Shown here one piece after another: positions 26,600 through 35,729 of a DNA stretch of 55,201 bases. The DNA comes from Desulfonauticus sp. (lineage in GTDB: Bacteria; Desulfobacterota; Desulfovibrionia; Desulfovibrionales; Desulfonatronovibrionaceae): the NCBI GenBank assembly GCA_030950395.1, contig JAUZRP010000066.1, forward strand, positions 1 to 55,201, given 5' to 3'. The notes beneath the pieces are model-generated. The model was not told the DNA's origin, did not search any database, and saw nothing but the letters and a program-made list of their open reading frames with translations. Position 1 is the stretch's first letter. Every line of letters starts with the position of its first letter. The translations under genes were made by a program, and so were the position numbers.

Positions 26600-27805
26600 T
26601 TATAAATCCAGGGTAAATTGTCCATTTTTATAAATAACGATTTGTTTTTTATTTTTGAGTGTGGCTGTAACGATTTTATCTTCAGTGTTTACCAGATCCC
26701 AGTGGAGGGCAGAAGTATTAAAACCTAGTTTTTCTTTTAACTCCGGAGTTAGTTCTTTGGGATCGCCAGCATAAGTGTCTGCATAAGATGCTCCAAGGGC
26801 AACATGACAATTGCCATATTTACCTCCGTAATTTTCATCAAAGAGAGTGTTGGCCATAAATTTAGAAATATTAGAAAAGCGTTTATCTGTTAAAGAAAAT
26901 TCTCCCAGATAGCTAGCTCCTTTATCTAAGACCAGTTGTTTTTGAACAAAGTCTTCACCTTGAGAGGCTTTAACTTTTACGGCTTTGCCCTGTTCAAATT
27001 GGATCCAAACGTCTCTTACTAGATTGCCACTTCTGTAAGAGGGTTGATCTGCAAAATAAACTCCTGTGGTATAGCGGTAGTCTGGAGAAAGGAAAATTTC
27101 AAAACTTGGGATATTATGGCCTGAGATGCCTATCCACTTGCGTTTTTCTCCAGGGGTTATGTGTAAGTCTATGTTTTGGGATTTTATGTGTAGGCTCTGA
27201 ATGTCTAAACTGTTTAACCAATGTTTTATTTTTTGGCATTGTTGATAGATGTGTTCCCAGGTCTTGGTGGGATTTTTTTCGTTTAGAAATACGGCCTTAC
27301 TTACTTCATTTTTGTATTCTTCTAAGGAGAGTCCGGCTTTGCTGGCCAGCTCCTGGGTGGGGTAAATGCATAAGGTCCAACCAAATTGTTGTTCATTTTC
27401 TCTTTGCTCTAAAATGTCTCGCAAGTATTTTTTGCCTAGAGTGAAAGTGGCTATTTTTTCTGGTTCTATATCCTGGAGATGGGTCAAAGACGATGGGGCC
27501 AACAGAGAAATAAGGCCGTTTAATTTAGAATATAGTTCAGCCTCGCCTGGAATTTTGAACTCAAGCTGTTCTTTTTGGGCATAAGAAAAAAACGTTTTTT
27601 CTATTTCTGGAGGCCAATTTATTTTTAATACAGGCTGAAGATGCATTTTTAAGATTTCTTTTACAAGCACATTAGCTAAAGGCAAGGATTCTATCTCTGT
27701 TTTAATTAAAATGACATCGTTAGGTTTATAGGATACTCCTCTAGCTTTTTTCAGTCCCCAGATTAATATGTTAGCATATTTTTGAAGCTGTTCTTGACTA
27801 AACAA
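26600..27805 (-). CDS. Aminopeptidase, M29 family
   Basis: A 401-residue metallopeptidase of the thermophilic aminopeptidase family. Seen: 'IPSFEIFLSPD' (metal-ligand Glu region, near 230), 'NFGGKYGNCHVALGASYADT' in variant form near 330, and 'ALHWDLV' near 370, where the last metal ligands lie. The start is TTG, two bases after the stop region of the HdrA gene: AAAAAGGAGG sits inside the end of hdrA, so translation is coupled. A peptidase tied to an HdrA fusion is an unusual pair. Confidence 0.85.
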   Translation of the reverse strand: MFSQEQLQKYANILIWGLKKARGVSYKPNDVILIKTEIESLPLANVLVKEILKMHLQPVLKINWPPEIEKTFFSYAQKEQLEFKIPGEAELYSKLNGLISLLAPSSLTHLQDIEPEKIATFTLGKKYLRDILEQRENEQQFGWTLCIYPTQELASKAGLSLEEYKNEVSKAVFLNEKNPTKTWEHIYQQCQKIKHWLNSLDIQSLHIKSQNIDLHITPGEKRKWIGISGHNIPSFEIFLSPDYRYTTGVYFADQPSYRSGNLVRDVWIQFEQGKAVKVKASQGEDFVQKQLVLDKGASYLGEFSLTDKRFSNISKFMANTLFDENYGGKYGNCHVALGASYADTYAGDPKELTPELKEKLGFNTSALHWDLVNTEDKIVTATLKNKKQIVIYKNGQFTLDL

Positions 27806-30094
27806 TTAAACCTCCTTTTTTAGTTCTTTGTTCAGATGATTTAAGATTTTAGCCAGTTTGTCATAAGAAGTTACTCCTATGTATTCAAAACGCAGTCTAT
27901 CTGAGCTAAGACCAATGGCTTTTAGAGTGGTTTTGAGCATTTTTATCCGTCTTTTTTCTAAATAATTTCCCCATTGATGATGGCAATTTTTAGGTGGACA
28001 TCCTGCCACGACAATAGCATCTGCTTTGTTTTGTAAAAGTATTTCCAAAGCTAATTCTGGAGACAAAGAAGCAGAGCATCTTATGCGGATAGAGCGCACA
28101 TTTATGGGGATATTAAAGCCTTTGGGTCCTATTAGATCTGCTCCTCCATAGGCACACCAATAACACAAAAAGGTTACTATTCTGGGTTCGTCTGGTTTGG
28201 CATGTCTAAAAGCCTTGTCCACCATACTTAAAATTTGAGCATCTTCCAGGTTGCGCAGGGTAATGGCCTTTGATGCGCAGGCACTCACGCATAGACCGCA
28301 TCCTTTACAGAAATGTGAGGCAATACGAAAATACGGCGGATCGTCTGATCTAATGATTGCTCCGTGAGGACACATGGGCAAACACAGTCCGCAATGAGAG
28401 CATTTGTCTTGATCTATCCAGGATACATATTTTTGGCTTTTGCCTTTGAGGGCTGCTGCTGCATTTAATCCCGCTTTGGCCCCAGAATCTATGCTATCCT
28501 GAACGTCTTTTGGTCCTTTGGCTGAACCTGCCAGAAATACCCGTTCTACCATGCTAATGCCCGGTCTTACTACTCTGGGGTGAAATTCTACAGGATAGCC
28601 AAAATCATCTGTTTGCAGGCCAAGTTGGGCCGCGAGTTTTACTTCTTCTGGCAAAAGAGGCTCTGCCAGAACCACTAAATCAGCTTCAAAAGTGCCGTCT
28701 TTGGTTTCTACTTCCAGCCAGTCTTCTCCAGAAATCTTGCGTACCTCGGTTTGAATAAATTCTACCCCTCTTTCGCGAGCTTCTTTTAAATAATATTCTC
28801 CATTTCGGCCTGTGGGACGTAAATTTTTGTACAGAACCGTTACTTCAGTGCCGATAAAAAAGGAAGACAATCTAAATACGTGTTTTAAGGTAATGGTGCA
28901 ACATAGCTTTGAACAAAAGCCTACATCGTCTTTTTGACAAAGCACAAATACAATGCTGATAGGTGGTTTGCCAAAAAAACGATGGGCAACAAGACGTTCA
29001 AACTGGGTCAAAGTGATAACTCTAGGGTTTTCTGGAGATAACTGTTTGTATTTGTTTAATTTTTCAGGCTGGAAGCCAGTGGCTAGGACAATGCTACCTA
29101 CGGTTTTGTGTAGGAATTTAGGCTCAGCAGAGAGGTTTATGGCCTGGGTAGGGCAGACCTTTTCACATTGTCCACATGCGGTGCAAATATTTTTATCAAT
29201 AGTATAGGTATCAGGGAAGAGCAAAAAATGTCCTTTGCCTATGGCTTTTTTTTGGGTCAGGCCAAAATCAAAGGGATTAGGACCTTGTTCTGGACATTCT
29301 TCACTGCATTTGCCGCAAGAAATACAGAGCTGTGGGTTTACGTATTCTGGTTGTTTTAAAAGATCTACTTCAAAATTTTCCTCTTTTTTGTGCACGTTTA
29401 TAACTTCGGTTTCTGTTAAAAGGCTTACTTTATCTGAGAATAGAGCGTCTCTCGCTAGCACTGGCAAAACGCATTCAGAAGTGCAAAAACTCTGCGAGCC
29501 TTCACTTTGCCACAAAAAAGGTACCTGACCCGTTAGCCCGCCAAGATGAGCTTTTTTCTCCACAATGGTGTGTTTAATGTTCATTTGCGACAGAGTTAGG
29601 GAAGTGCTTAGCCCTGCCACTCCGCCACCTATGATCAACACTTCTTGTGCCAGATTTTTGGTTTGTAAGGCTTTGGTGTTGGTGATAAGTTTGGTATGGG
29701 CCATGTGAAGCAGGTCTATGGCTTTATTGGTGATGTCGTCTTTAGATGCCTGTTTGTGCACCCAGGCACATTGCTCTCTTAGGTTGATAGTTTCAAAATA
29801 TCCCTGATCTATTTGCAGGATTTTTAAAATCTGGCTAATTTTATCTTCGGAAAACGTGAGAGAAGAACGTTCAGAACAGCCTGCAAAGATAAATCTATTA
29901 AATTTACCTTTTAAGGCTTTCCAAAAACTATTGTTTTGTTTGCACAATAGATGGACCACGTCCACATACTGGACATGGTCTAGATTTTTAGCTTCTTGAG
30001 AAAGTTTTTGAAAATCTAGATATTTTTCCAAGCTATGACCACAGGTACAAAAAATAATACCTATTTTTTGGAGAGAATTGGTTTGATGTTTCAT
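27806..30094 (-). CDS. HdrA-like iron-sulfur flavoprotein fused to an MvhD domain
   Basis: A 762-residue cytoplasmic electron-transfer protein. Order: N-terminal domain (1-145), FAD site 'VLIIGGGVAGLSTSL' near 150, two [4Fe-4S] motifs 'CISCGKCSEECP' and 'CTACGQCEKVCP' (about 255-315), the HdrA-type 'FCSKLCC' near 395, two more motifs 'CSHCGLCLPMCP' and 'CKGCGLCVSACAS' (about 560-600), then an MvhD/FlpD domain (about 635-762) with 'FLCYWCAYGGADLIG', 'RCSASL' and 'GCPPKNCH'. QmoB and some HdrA proteins share this HdrA-MvhD layout; the four ferredoxin-type clusters fit HdrA better than QmoB. No hdrB, hdrC, qmoA or qmoC is next to it. A role in flavin-based electron transfer is likely; the partners are unknown. 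Confidence 0.85.
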   Translation of the reverse strand: MKHQTNSLQKIGIIFCTCGHSLEKYLDFQKLSQEAKNLDHVQYVDVVHLLCKQNNSFWKALKGKFNRFIFAGCSERSSLTFSEDKISQILKILQIDQGYFETINLREQCAWVHKQASKDDITNKAIDLLHMAHTKLITNTKALQTKNLAQEVLIIGGGVAGLSTSLTLSQMNIKHTIVEKKAHLGGLTGQVPFLWQSEGSQSFCTSECVLPVLARDALFSDKVSLLTETEVINVHKKEENFEVDLLKQPEYVNPQLCISCGKCSEECPEQGPNPFDFGLTQKKAIGKGHFLLFPDTYTIDKNICTACGQCEKVCPTQAINLSAEPKFLHKTVGSIVLATGFQPEKLNKYKQLSPENPRVITLTQFERLVAHRFFGKPPISIVFVLCQKDDVGFCSKLCCTITLKHVFRLSSFFIGTEVTVLYKNLRPTGRNGEYYLKEARERGVEFIQTEVRKISGEDWLEVETKDGTFEADLVVLAEPLLPEEVKLAAQLGLQTDDFGYPVEFHPRVVRPGISMVERVFLAGSAKGPKDVQDSIDSGAKAGLNAAAALKGKSQKYVSWIDQDKCSHCGLCLPMCPHGAIIRSDDPPYFRIASHFCKGCGLCVSACASKAITLRNLEDAQILSMVDKAFRHAKPDEPRIVTFLCYWCAYGGADLIGPKGFNIPINVRSIRIRCSASLSPELALEILLQNKADAIVVAGCPPKNCHHQWGNYLEKRRIKMLKTTLKAIGLSSDRLRFEYIGVTSYDKLAKILNHLNKELKKEV

Positions 30095-30290
30095 GATCTC
30101 ATCCCCTTTTTTTAGATGCGATTAATTAATATGTATGTTTTGTTATTTTAACTCTAAACTTTTATATTCTTTGCATTGGCTAATTACAAAAGTTATACCT
30201 AATAGTTGTTTTTGGCAAGGTTGTGTAAATTTTCTCAAAAACTGCAAGGATGAAAAAAGAAGTGGGGAAGGTAAATGAAAAGAGAGAAAC

Positions 30291-30326
30291 ATAAAGGGCA
30301 CAACAGGTATGCCCTTTATTTTTTAA
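30291..30326 (-). terminator. Terminator downstream of ald
   Basis: ATAAAGGGCA (30291-30300) pairs with TGCCCTTTAT (30310-30319), a perfect 10-bp stem. The + side is followed by TTTTTTAATTT; the - side by a weaker T-rich stretch. It lies right after the ald stop and may work in both directions. Confidence 0.65.
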
Positions 30327-31444
30327 TTTAAAATTTCTTCAGGATATTTACATTGATTTTCCAGTCCAAAGGCCTGGCTTACTGGGGGGCAGGTAAGAAT
30401 GCCTTTATACATGTTGAGTCCTTTTCTAAGATGGGGATCTTGTTTACATGCCTTTTCTACTCCCAGGTTGGCAATTTTTAGACCATATTTGATGGTTACG
30501 TTGTTTAAAGCAAAAGTAGAACTTCTGGCGTATGCTCCTGGCATGTTAGCAACGCAATAGTGGACGATATTTTCTTCTATAAAAATAGGATTATCGTGAG
30601 TTGTGGGACGGGATGTTTCTGCACATCCACCCTGATCTATGGCCACGTCCACAAAAACAGCACCGGGTTTCATTTTTTGTAAAATACTTCTGGTAATTAT
30701 TTTAGGGGCCTTGGCTCCTGGGATGAGCACAGCTCCTATTACTATGTCTGCTTCTATTAGACAGCGCTCTAAGGTTACCGGATCGCTAAAACAGGTAAAT
30801 ACGTTGGCTGGCATAATGTTTCCAAGATGTTCCAGGGTATTGGTGTTAATGTCTAAAATAATTACTTTGGCCCCCAGACCTGCTGCAATACGGGCTGCGT
30901 TGCTACCTACTGTTCCACCTCCGATAACCACTACGTTGGCAGGAAGTACTCCTGGTACGCCAGTGGGTAACACGCCTCTCCCATGTTGAGGTTTGGCTAG
31001 ATAAAAGGCAGCCATAAGAGCGCTCATTCTTCCTGCAACTTCACTCATGGGTTTTAAAAGGGGAAGATTTCCGTTGTCTTCCTGGACAGTTTCGTAAGCT
31101 ATGGCAATAATTTTTTTTTCTAAACAGGTTTTGGTAAGGACCGCGTCTGCAGCAAAGTGAAAATAGGTGTATATAATTTGTCCTTCCTTCATAAGATCGT
31201 ATTCTTGAGGCATAGGTTCTTTGACCTTAACGATCATTTCACTCTTATCCCAGACTTCTTCTGCTGTAGGCAAAATAGAGGCTCCTGCTGCTTTGAATTC
31301 TTCGTCACTGATGCCAGACCCCGTTCCTGCACCTTGCTGAATAAAAACTGTATGCCCCTGCTGGGTGTAAGCTTTAACAGCTGCTGGAGTGAGCCCTACA
31401 CGAAATTCATTGTTTTTTACTTCTTTTGGACAACCAATTAACAT
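30323..31444 (-). CDS. ald: Alanine dehydrogenase
   Basis: A 373-residue NAD enzyme interconverting L-alanine with pyruvate and ammonia. Seen: 'MLIGCPKEVKNNEFRVGLTP' at the start, 'KVKEPMPQEY' near 73, 'TYFHFAAD' near 93, the Rossmann 'VVVIGGGTVGSNAARIAAGLG' region near 170 and 'DVAIDQGGCAETSRPTTHD' near 268. Length is standard. AGGAGG lies 9 bases before the ATG; the 11-mer TTCGTAGGAGG in this leader is also found before ahcY. Single gene with its own terminator. Confidence 0.96.
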   Translation of the reverse strand: MLIGCPKEVKNNEFRVGLTPAAVKAYTQQGHTVFIQQGAGTGSGISDEEFKAAGASILPTAEEVWDKSEMIVKVKEPMPQEYDLMKEGQIIYTYFHFAADAVLTKTCLEKKIIAIAYETVQEDNGNLPLLKPMSEVAGRMSALMAAFYLAKPQHGRGVLPTGVPGVLPANVVVIGGGTVGSNAARIAAGLGAKVIILDINTNTLEHLGNIMPANVFTCFSDPVTLERCLIEADIVIGAVLIPGAKAPKIITRSILQKMKPGAVFVDVAIDQGGCAETSRPTTHDNPIFIEENIVHYCVANMPGAYARSSTFALNNVTIKYGLKIANLGVEKACKQDPHLRKGLNMYKGILTCPPVSQAFGLENQCKYPEEILN

Positions 31445-31727
31445 CTAAAAATACCTCCTACGAATATTTTAACATCACGGGCAAACACCTGCCCTATGGT
31501 ACGCATATTATTGTAAATAGGATGTTGGTCGAACGCTGTTCGCCCTCCAAACCCAATCACCAAGTATTAATTACTAATATTTTTTTAAGGCCCAACACGT
31601 AACGCTAATTTTTAGAGGCTATAATTGGAGAAAAAAGCAATGGCAAGAAAAAAAGACGGGATGGAAAAAGTTTTACTGCCTATTTGTCGTTTGGCACTAC
31701 TCGAGATATAAGACCCCGTTGCAAAAA

Positions 31728-33483
31728 TTAGCTATTTAAAGTCAAGCTAAATTTAGGTTTAGTTTTTTGTTTTTGATAAAAGCAACAAAGTTTTTGATAA
31801 AAACAACAAAACATAATACAAATATGTTGTAAAAGTGTTAAAAATACGCTTAAAGTACCCAATTCTGGGGTTATTTCCCTATTTTTAAAGCTGTTCTTTG
31901 AAAATTGACAGAATCCTCCATACCTTAAGAGCCATTTGTAGGCACGATGAATATTGAGACCGATAACTGACAAGATTATCTGAAAGGTATTTTGGAGATA
32001 ACCTCGGCGGGATGTTTTGGCTAGGCCAAATTTATTTTTTAAATGGCTAAAGGTTGATTCTATTCCTGAACGCTGTTTGTATAAAGAAATTGTTTCTTGA
32101 TCTTCGCTAAACATCCTTCTGCGGGTTTCTAGGTTGGGTTGATGCCATTGCCAGGAAATAACTGCTCTACGTTTGCTTAGCTTGACTGGACAACCTTCTA
32201 GGTGGTTACATTGCTCACACGTTTGTTTATCAAAATAAGATTTAGTCTTGCTTTCGGATGGTTTAATTTTGTTTTTTAGACATTTGTTACCCAGGGGACA
32301 TTCTAACAATTCTTTGCCATCTTGAGAAACTTTAAAGTCCATTAACCCAAAACCTTCTGGAGCTTCTCCTGCTGGTGGACTTACTAGTTTAATGCCCTGT
32401 TGCTCTAACTTTTGCCTATTGGCTTCACTATCATAACCATTATCAGCTAAGGTTATTTCTGGTTGAATTTGCTTATTGGCCAATTTTTCAATACTTGTAT
32501 GTAAAAGTTTCTGGTCAAGCACATCGGCTTTGGCCACTTCTACTTGGGTGATTAGCTTAGGATTGGGAATATCTTTGGACATTGAACACGTCTCCATTAT
32601 GTTTAGTTTGTAGCCTGTTTGTTGATAATAACCATTATACTGAGCATCAGGATCGTGAGGATTTACCAGAGCTTCTCCTTTCTTTTCCAGAGTTACGCCT
32701 ATTTTGACATCCTCACCATCTACTGTTATTTGTTCTTTAGCCAATCTGTGTAATAAATGAAAGGATTCTAGCTGATTAACCTTTTTGTGCTCTTTGAACA
32801 TTTCAATTAAGTTTAAAATATCTTTGGCCATTTGGATAAGTTTATTTCCATATTCTGTAGGCTTACAGGAGGCAAACCAGTGATTATTTTCATCTTCAGG
32901 TAAATATCTGTTGCGAAGCTCTGTATCTATGCGGCTATAAATTCTTTTATGAGTTTTTTGTAACTCTGTTAAAAATTTTTGGATAGTGGTTTTAAATAAT
33001 TCCAGTTTGGACATATTTTTAAGAGCAGTTTTCACTAAGGTGGAGTCAGTGCGCTGAATAGATAGGTCAATATTGAGTTTCTCTATGATGTTATTTAAGA
33101 TAGAATCAAAGATTTCATAAGCCTGCCCCATTAACTTGGAGCGATAGTAATAATAAGTTCTTTCACACATATAGGCATTTTTAGGCAGGTCAAAAGCGAA
33201 TCTGACCGCATCATTAAAGCAATAAGCTTCAATAGCTTCTGAGTCAGATAAATTTAGAATTTCCTGGATGCAAAACAAACCGATAACAGATTGAACGTCT
33301 TTAGTATTTCGTCCTGTAAAGGTAGAGAAAAATTTTTCCAGATGCTTAACAGGGATATAAGGCAGAATATTAAATCTAAAGTAATAGTAAATAGTTTTTT
33401 TTAAGGTATTTTAGATGTCTATCAGTAAGCCCAGGATAGAAATCAAATAAAGGTTTTTGGTTTCTGTTCTTATAGTATAACAT
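31728..33483 (-). pseudogene. IS1182-like transposase, frameshifted
   Basis: The main frame gives 516 residues from 33278, but homologous-looking coding continues upstream: ATG at 33483 with GGAGG before it starts 'MLYYKNRNQKPLFDFYPG', and after a run of eight A (33395-33402) the other frame reads 'YYYFRFNILPYIPVKHLEKF' and joins the main frame. Removing one A restores one frame of about 585 residues. Seen further on: Zn-like 'CEQCNHLEGCP' and the late DDE region 'RSGIESTFSHLKNKFG'. It may be a dead gene, a sequencing error in the homopolymer, or slippage-controlled expression, which is known in other IS families. Confidence 0.75.
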
Positions 33484-33519
33484 TTCATCCTCCTTTTATA
33501 TTAAAGGAGTTACTAACAA

Positions 33520-33570
33520 AAAATCTATCTCAATGTAACATATTTATTATATTATATCGAGATAGATTTT
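33520..33570 (-). promoter_or_regulatory. 12-bp inverted repeat in the transposase leader
   Basis: AAAATCTATCTC (33520-33531) and GAGATAGATTTT (33559-33570) are perfect inverted copies around a 27-base AT-rich loop, just upstream of the transposase ATG and inside the IS. Such leader hairpins in other IS block read-through transcription or hide the start site. The region 33490-33860 holds no other gene. Confidence 0.5.
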
Positions 33571-33654
33571 GAAGTTTTTGCAGTTGGATCATTAAAGAAG
33601 AAAAGAAGTTCTGTTTATGAAAAGTTAAATAAATTCAGATTGATAAAAAAAATC

Positions 33655-33726
33655 AATACTTAAAACTGGTTACAATTTGATAATTTAATCAAAAACACAA
33701 ATTTTTTTTGAGCCTTTACAGTTACG
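33655..33726 (-). repeat. Half copy of the MITE-like repeat beside the IS
   Basis: On the - strand it begins GTAACTGTAAAGGCTC and continues TTTGTGTTTTTGATTAAATT, then ATCAAATTGTAACCAG, the same left half as the other copies. The right half and its TTTTTGCAGTTGGA end are missing in this orientation. Either a MITE cut by the IS, or the true 5' end of a longer IS. Confidence 0.55.
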
Positions 33727-33825
33727 TTTTTTTATTAGTTGATAACTGTGTGTTATTTGAATTTGTCACAGAATTGTAATAGACAATCTTTGAATTTAGC
33801 TTTACTTTTGACCTATTTCTTGTTA

Positions 33826-33850
33826 GACAAATTGTCCTATAATTTATAGG
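33826..33850 (+). promoter_or_regulatory. Paired palindromes over the putative dksA promoter
   Basis: GACAAATTGTC (33826-33836) and CCTATAATTTATAGG (33836-33850) are adjacent perfect palindromes. The second contains TATAAT (33838-33843), a consensus -10 box, though no good -35 is seen at the right distance. The SD AGGGAGG and the ATG at 33861 follow at once. The layout fits a promoter with an overlapping operator. Confidence 0.4.
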
Positions 33851-33860
33851 GAGGACTTGT

Positions 33861-34220
33861 ATGGAGCCGAAGGATTATGAATTTTTTCGCAATTTGCTTT
33901 TAAATATGAAAAAAGAAATTCTTTCTAAAGGTGAGAGTACCTTGGAAGATATGAGTGAAGAAGTTGAAATATATGCAGATCCTGCAGATAGAGCTACTGC
34001 AGAAAGTGATAGGGCTTTTACTTTGCGGCTTAGAGATAGGGACCTAAAACTGGTCAAGAAAATTGACGAAGCCCTGTCCAGAATTGAAGATGGTACCTTT
34101 GGTATTTGTGAAGAATGTGGTGAAGAAATTGGTCTGGCTAGATTAAAGGCTCGTCCTGTTACTACTTTATGTATTCAATGTAAGAGCAAGCAAGAAGAAG
34201 AGGAAGCTCTTTTAAAATAG
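33861..34220 (+). CDS. dksA: DksA/TraR-family RNA polymerase-binding regulator
   Basis: A 119-residue protein: N-terminal coiled coil with the tip motif DPADRA (near residue 40; the two Asp and Ala of DxxDxA needed for polymerase action are present), and a C4 zinc finger 'CEECGEEI...CIQC' near 84-110. With ppGpp, DksA acts through the secondary channel of RNA polymerase to control stable RNA and stress genes. AGGGAGG precedes the ATG. Confidence 0.92.
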   Translation: MEPKDYEFFRNLLLNMKKEILSKGESTLEDMSEEVEIYADPADRATAESDRAFTLRLRDRDLKLVKKIDEALSRIEDGTFGICEECGEEIGLARLKARPVTTLCIQCKSKQEEEEALLK

Positions 34221-34279
34221 ATCGTTAAGGATTGTTTTTAACCCTTTATGAGGGCTGTGTAGTGTTTCATTTTTAAGCT

Positions 34280-35719
34280 ATGGAAGCTAATTTTTGTAGA
34301 TATGTTTTGTCTCATCTAAAATCAAAATTAATCTGCTCCAGATTAGAAAAGATTTACAATCCCTATCCAGAGTTGTGGACGTTTAGATTTTCCTCCAAGA
34401 CTTTTCTCTATTTTTATGCCTCTCGCAAGAGAGGTTTTTTTGTTTCTGGTTCAATTAAATTGGACAATCCAGCTACTCCTTCTGCCTGGGTTATGCGTCT
34501 TAGAAAATTGTTTTTGAATCGGTTTGTAAAGGACGTAAAATATTTTTGGCCCAGGAGAGTTATATGCTTAGATTTTGGAGAGCATTTTTTAAAATTAGAA
34601 ATAGGGTTGCAGCCAGAGGTAGTCCAAGAAATTCAATTTGACCAGGTTATTTGGCCAGAGCTTTTAGAAATAGATAAAAAACAAGATGTTTATAGAGATT
34701 ACCCTCAGATAACTCCTCCTTTGCGTGCCTATTTAAAGAAATTGTCTTTAGCTGAGCAAAAGGATTTTTATCAAAGGCTACAACAGGGTAAAATTGATAA
34801 GTTTTATGTTTATGAGGACAAAATTTTGTTGTGGCCAGATCAAGGCAAGTTGTTGTTTGTGACTCAGGATCTGGAACAGGCCCTAAATGTGTGGGGGGAG
34901 CTTCAGTTAAGAACTCTGGTAGCCCATTTTGAATATTCGGAAAAACAGGGGCAGGCCAGAGTAAAAAGATTAAAAAAGACTTTAAAAAAATTAGAGCAGG
35001 ATTTAGCCTTACAAGAAAAACGAATTCAACAGGAAAAATGGGGACGCTTATTACAGGAGAATTTATATCAACTGGATAAAAAGGGAAAGTTATCAGAAGT
35101 ATGTCTGGTTGATGAAAATGGGAACAAGGTTTGTATTCCTCTGGATAAAGAATTAACTGTGTTAGAAAATATGGAAAAGTTTTTTGCTCTGGCTAGAAAA
35201 GGAAAAAGAGGTTTAAAGGCCATTGAAAAGAGAAAGAAGGAAATAGAGCAGGCTATTTTAGAGGCCAATGAGCAAAAACAGCAGCTATCTCAGATAAAAG
35301 AAAAAAAAATTTATTTGCCCAAAAAATATCAAGGACTCCAAGTTAGTGTTTTCGTGTCTTCTGATGGTTTTTTGATCTTAAGAGGCAAAAATAGTCAGGC
35401 CAACCATAAACTCTTAACTATGGCCAGTGATTTTGACTTTTGGTTTCACGTAAAAAATGGGCAGGGGGCTCACGTTATTTTGCGCAGAGACAATAAAGAT
35501 CAGTTTGTGCCTGAAAAAAGTTTAAAAGAGGCAGCCTGTTTGGCAGCCTTGGCCAGTTTTCAGAAACATTCTGATCGGGCCGAGGTCATGTGTACAGAAG
35601 TCAAATACGTGCGAAAAGCAAAAGGCCTTGCGCCTGGGCAGGTACTGGTAGATAAAGTTTTACATTCTTTTAGAATTGAGATAGACCAAAATTTGGAACA
35701 ACGTCTAAAATGGAAATAA
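34280..35719 (+). CDS. NFACT-family protein (RqcH-like)
   Basis: A 479-residue protein with an NFACT-N domain (about 1-190), a long helical coiled-coil middle (about 210-345), and an NFACT-R domain (about 355-460) with 'SSDGFLILRGKNSQANHKLL', 'FDFWFHVKNGQGAHVIL' and 'AKGLAPGQVLVDK'. RqcH binds stalled large ribosomal subunits and adds alanine tails to mark failed products. The gene starts 59 bp after dksA. Confidence 0.85.
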   Translation: MEANFCRYVLSHLKSKLICSRLEKIYNPYPELWTFRFSSKTFLYFYASRKRGFFVSGSIKLDNPATPSAWVMRLRKLFLNRFVKDVKYFWPRRVICLDFGEHFLKLEIGLQPEVVQEIQFDQVIWPELLEIDKKQDVYRDYPQITPPLRAYLKKLSLAEQKDFYQRLQQGKIDKFYVYEDKILLWPDQGKLLFVTQDLEQALNVWGELQLRTLVAHFEYSEKQGQARVKRLKKTLKKLEQDLALQEKRIQQEKWGRLLQENLYQLDKKGKLSEVCLVDENGNKVCIPLDKELTVLENMEKFFALARKGKRGLKAIEKRKKEIEQAILEANEQKQQLSQIKEKKIYLPKKYQGLQVSVFVSSDGFLILRGKNSQANHKLLTMASDFDFWFHVKNGQGAHVILRRDNKDQFVPEKSLKEAACLAALASFQKHSDRAEVMCTEVKYVRKAKGLAPGQVLVDKVLHSFRIEIDQNLEQRLKWK

Positions 35720-35729
35720 AGGATTAAGT

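Larger units (their letters stand above)
31714..33588 (-). mobile_element. IS1182-like insertion sequence
   Basis: About 1.88 kb. The left end CCCGTTGCAAAAATT (from 31715) and the reverse complement of the right end (TCCAACTGCAAAAACTT, to 33588) are imperfect terminal inverted repeats sharing TGCAAAAA. The transposase fills it, with its stop inside the left repeat. The right terminal 14 bases are identical to the right end of the MITE copies. An alternative right border is 33726, where a MITE-like left end begins; then the element would be about 2.0 kb. No clear target duplication is seen. Confidence 0.7.

Noticed and set aside
31639-31710. 23-codon ORF (MARKKDGMEKVLL...) with a TATAAT and GGAG upstream, ending just before the IS
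   Set aside because: Too short to support as a gene; no recognisable motif; the stop is before the IS so it is not clearly an interrupted gene.
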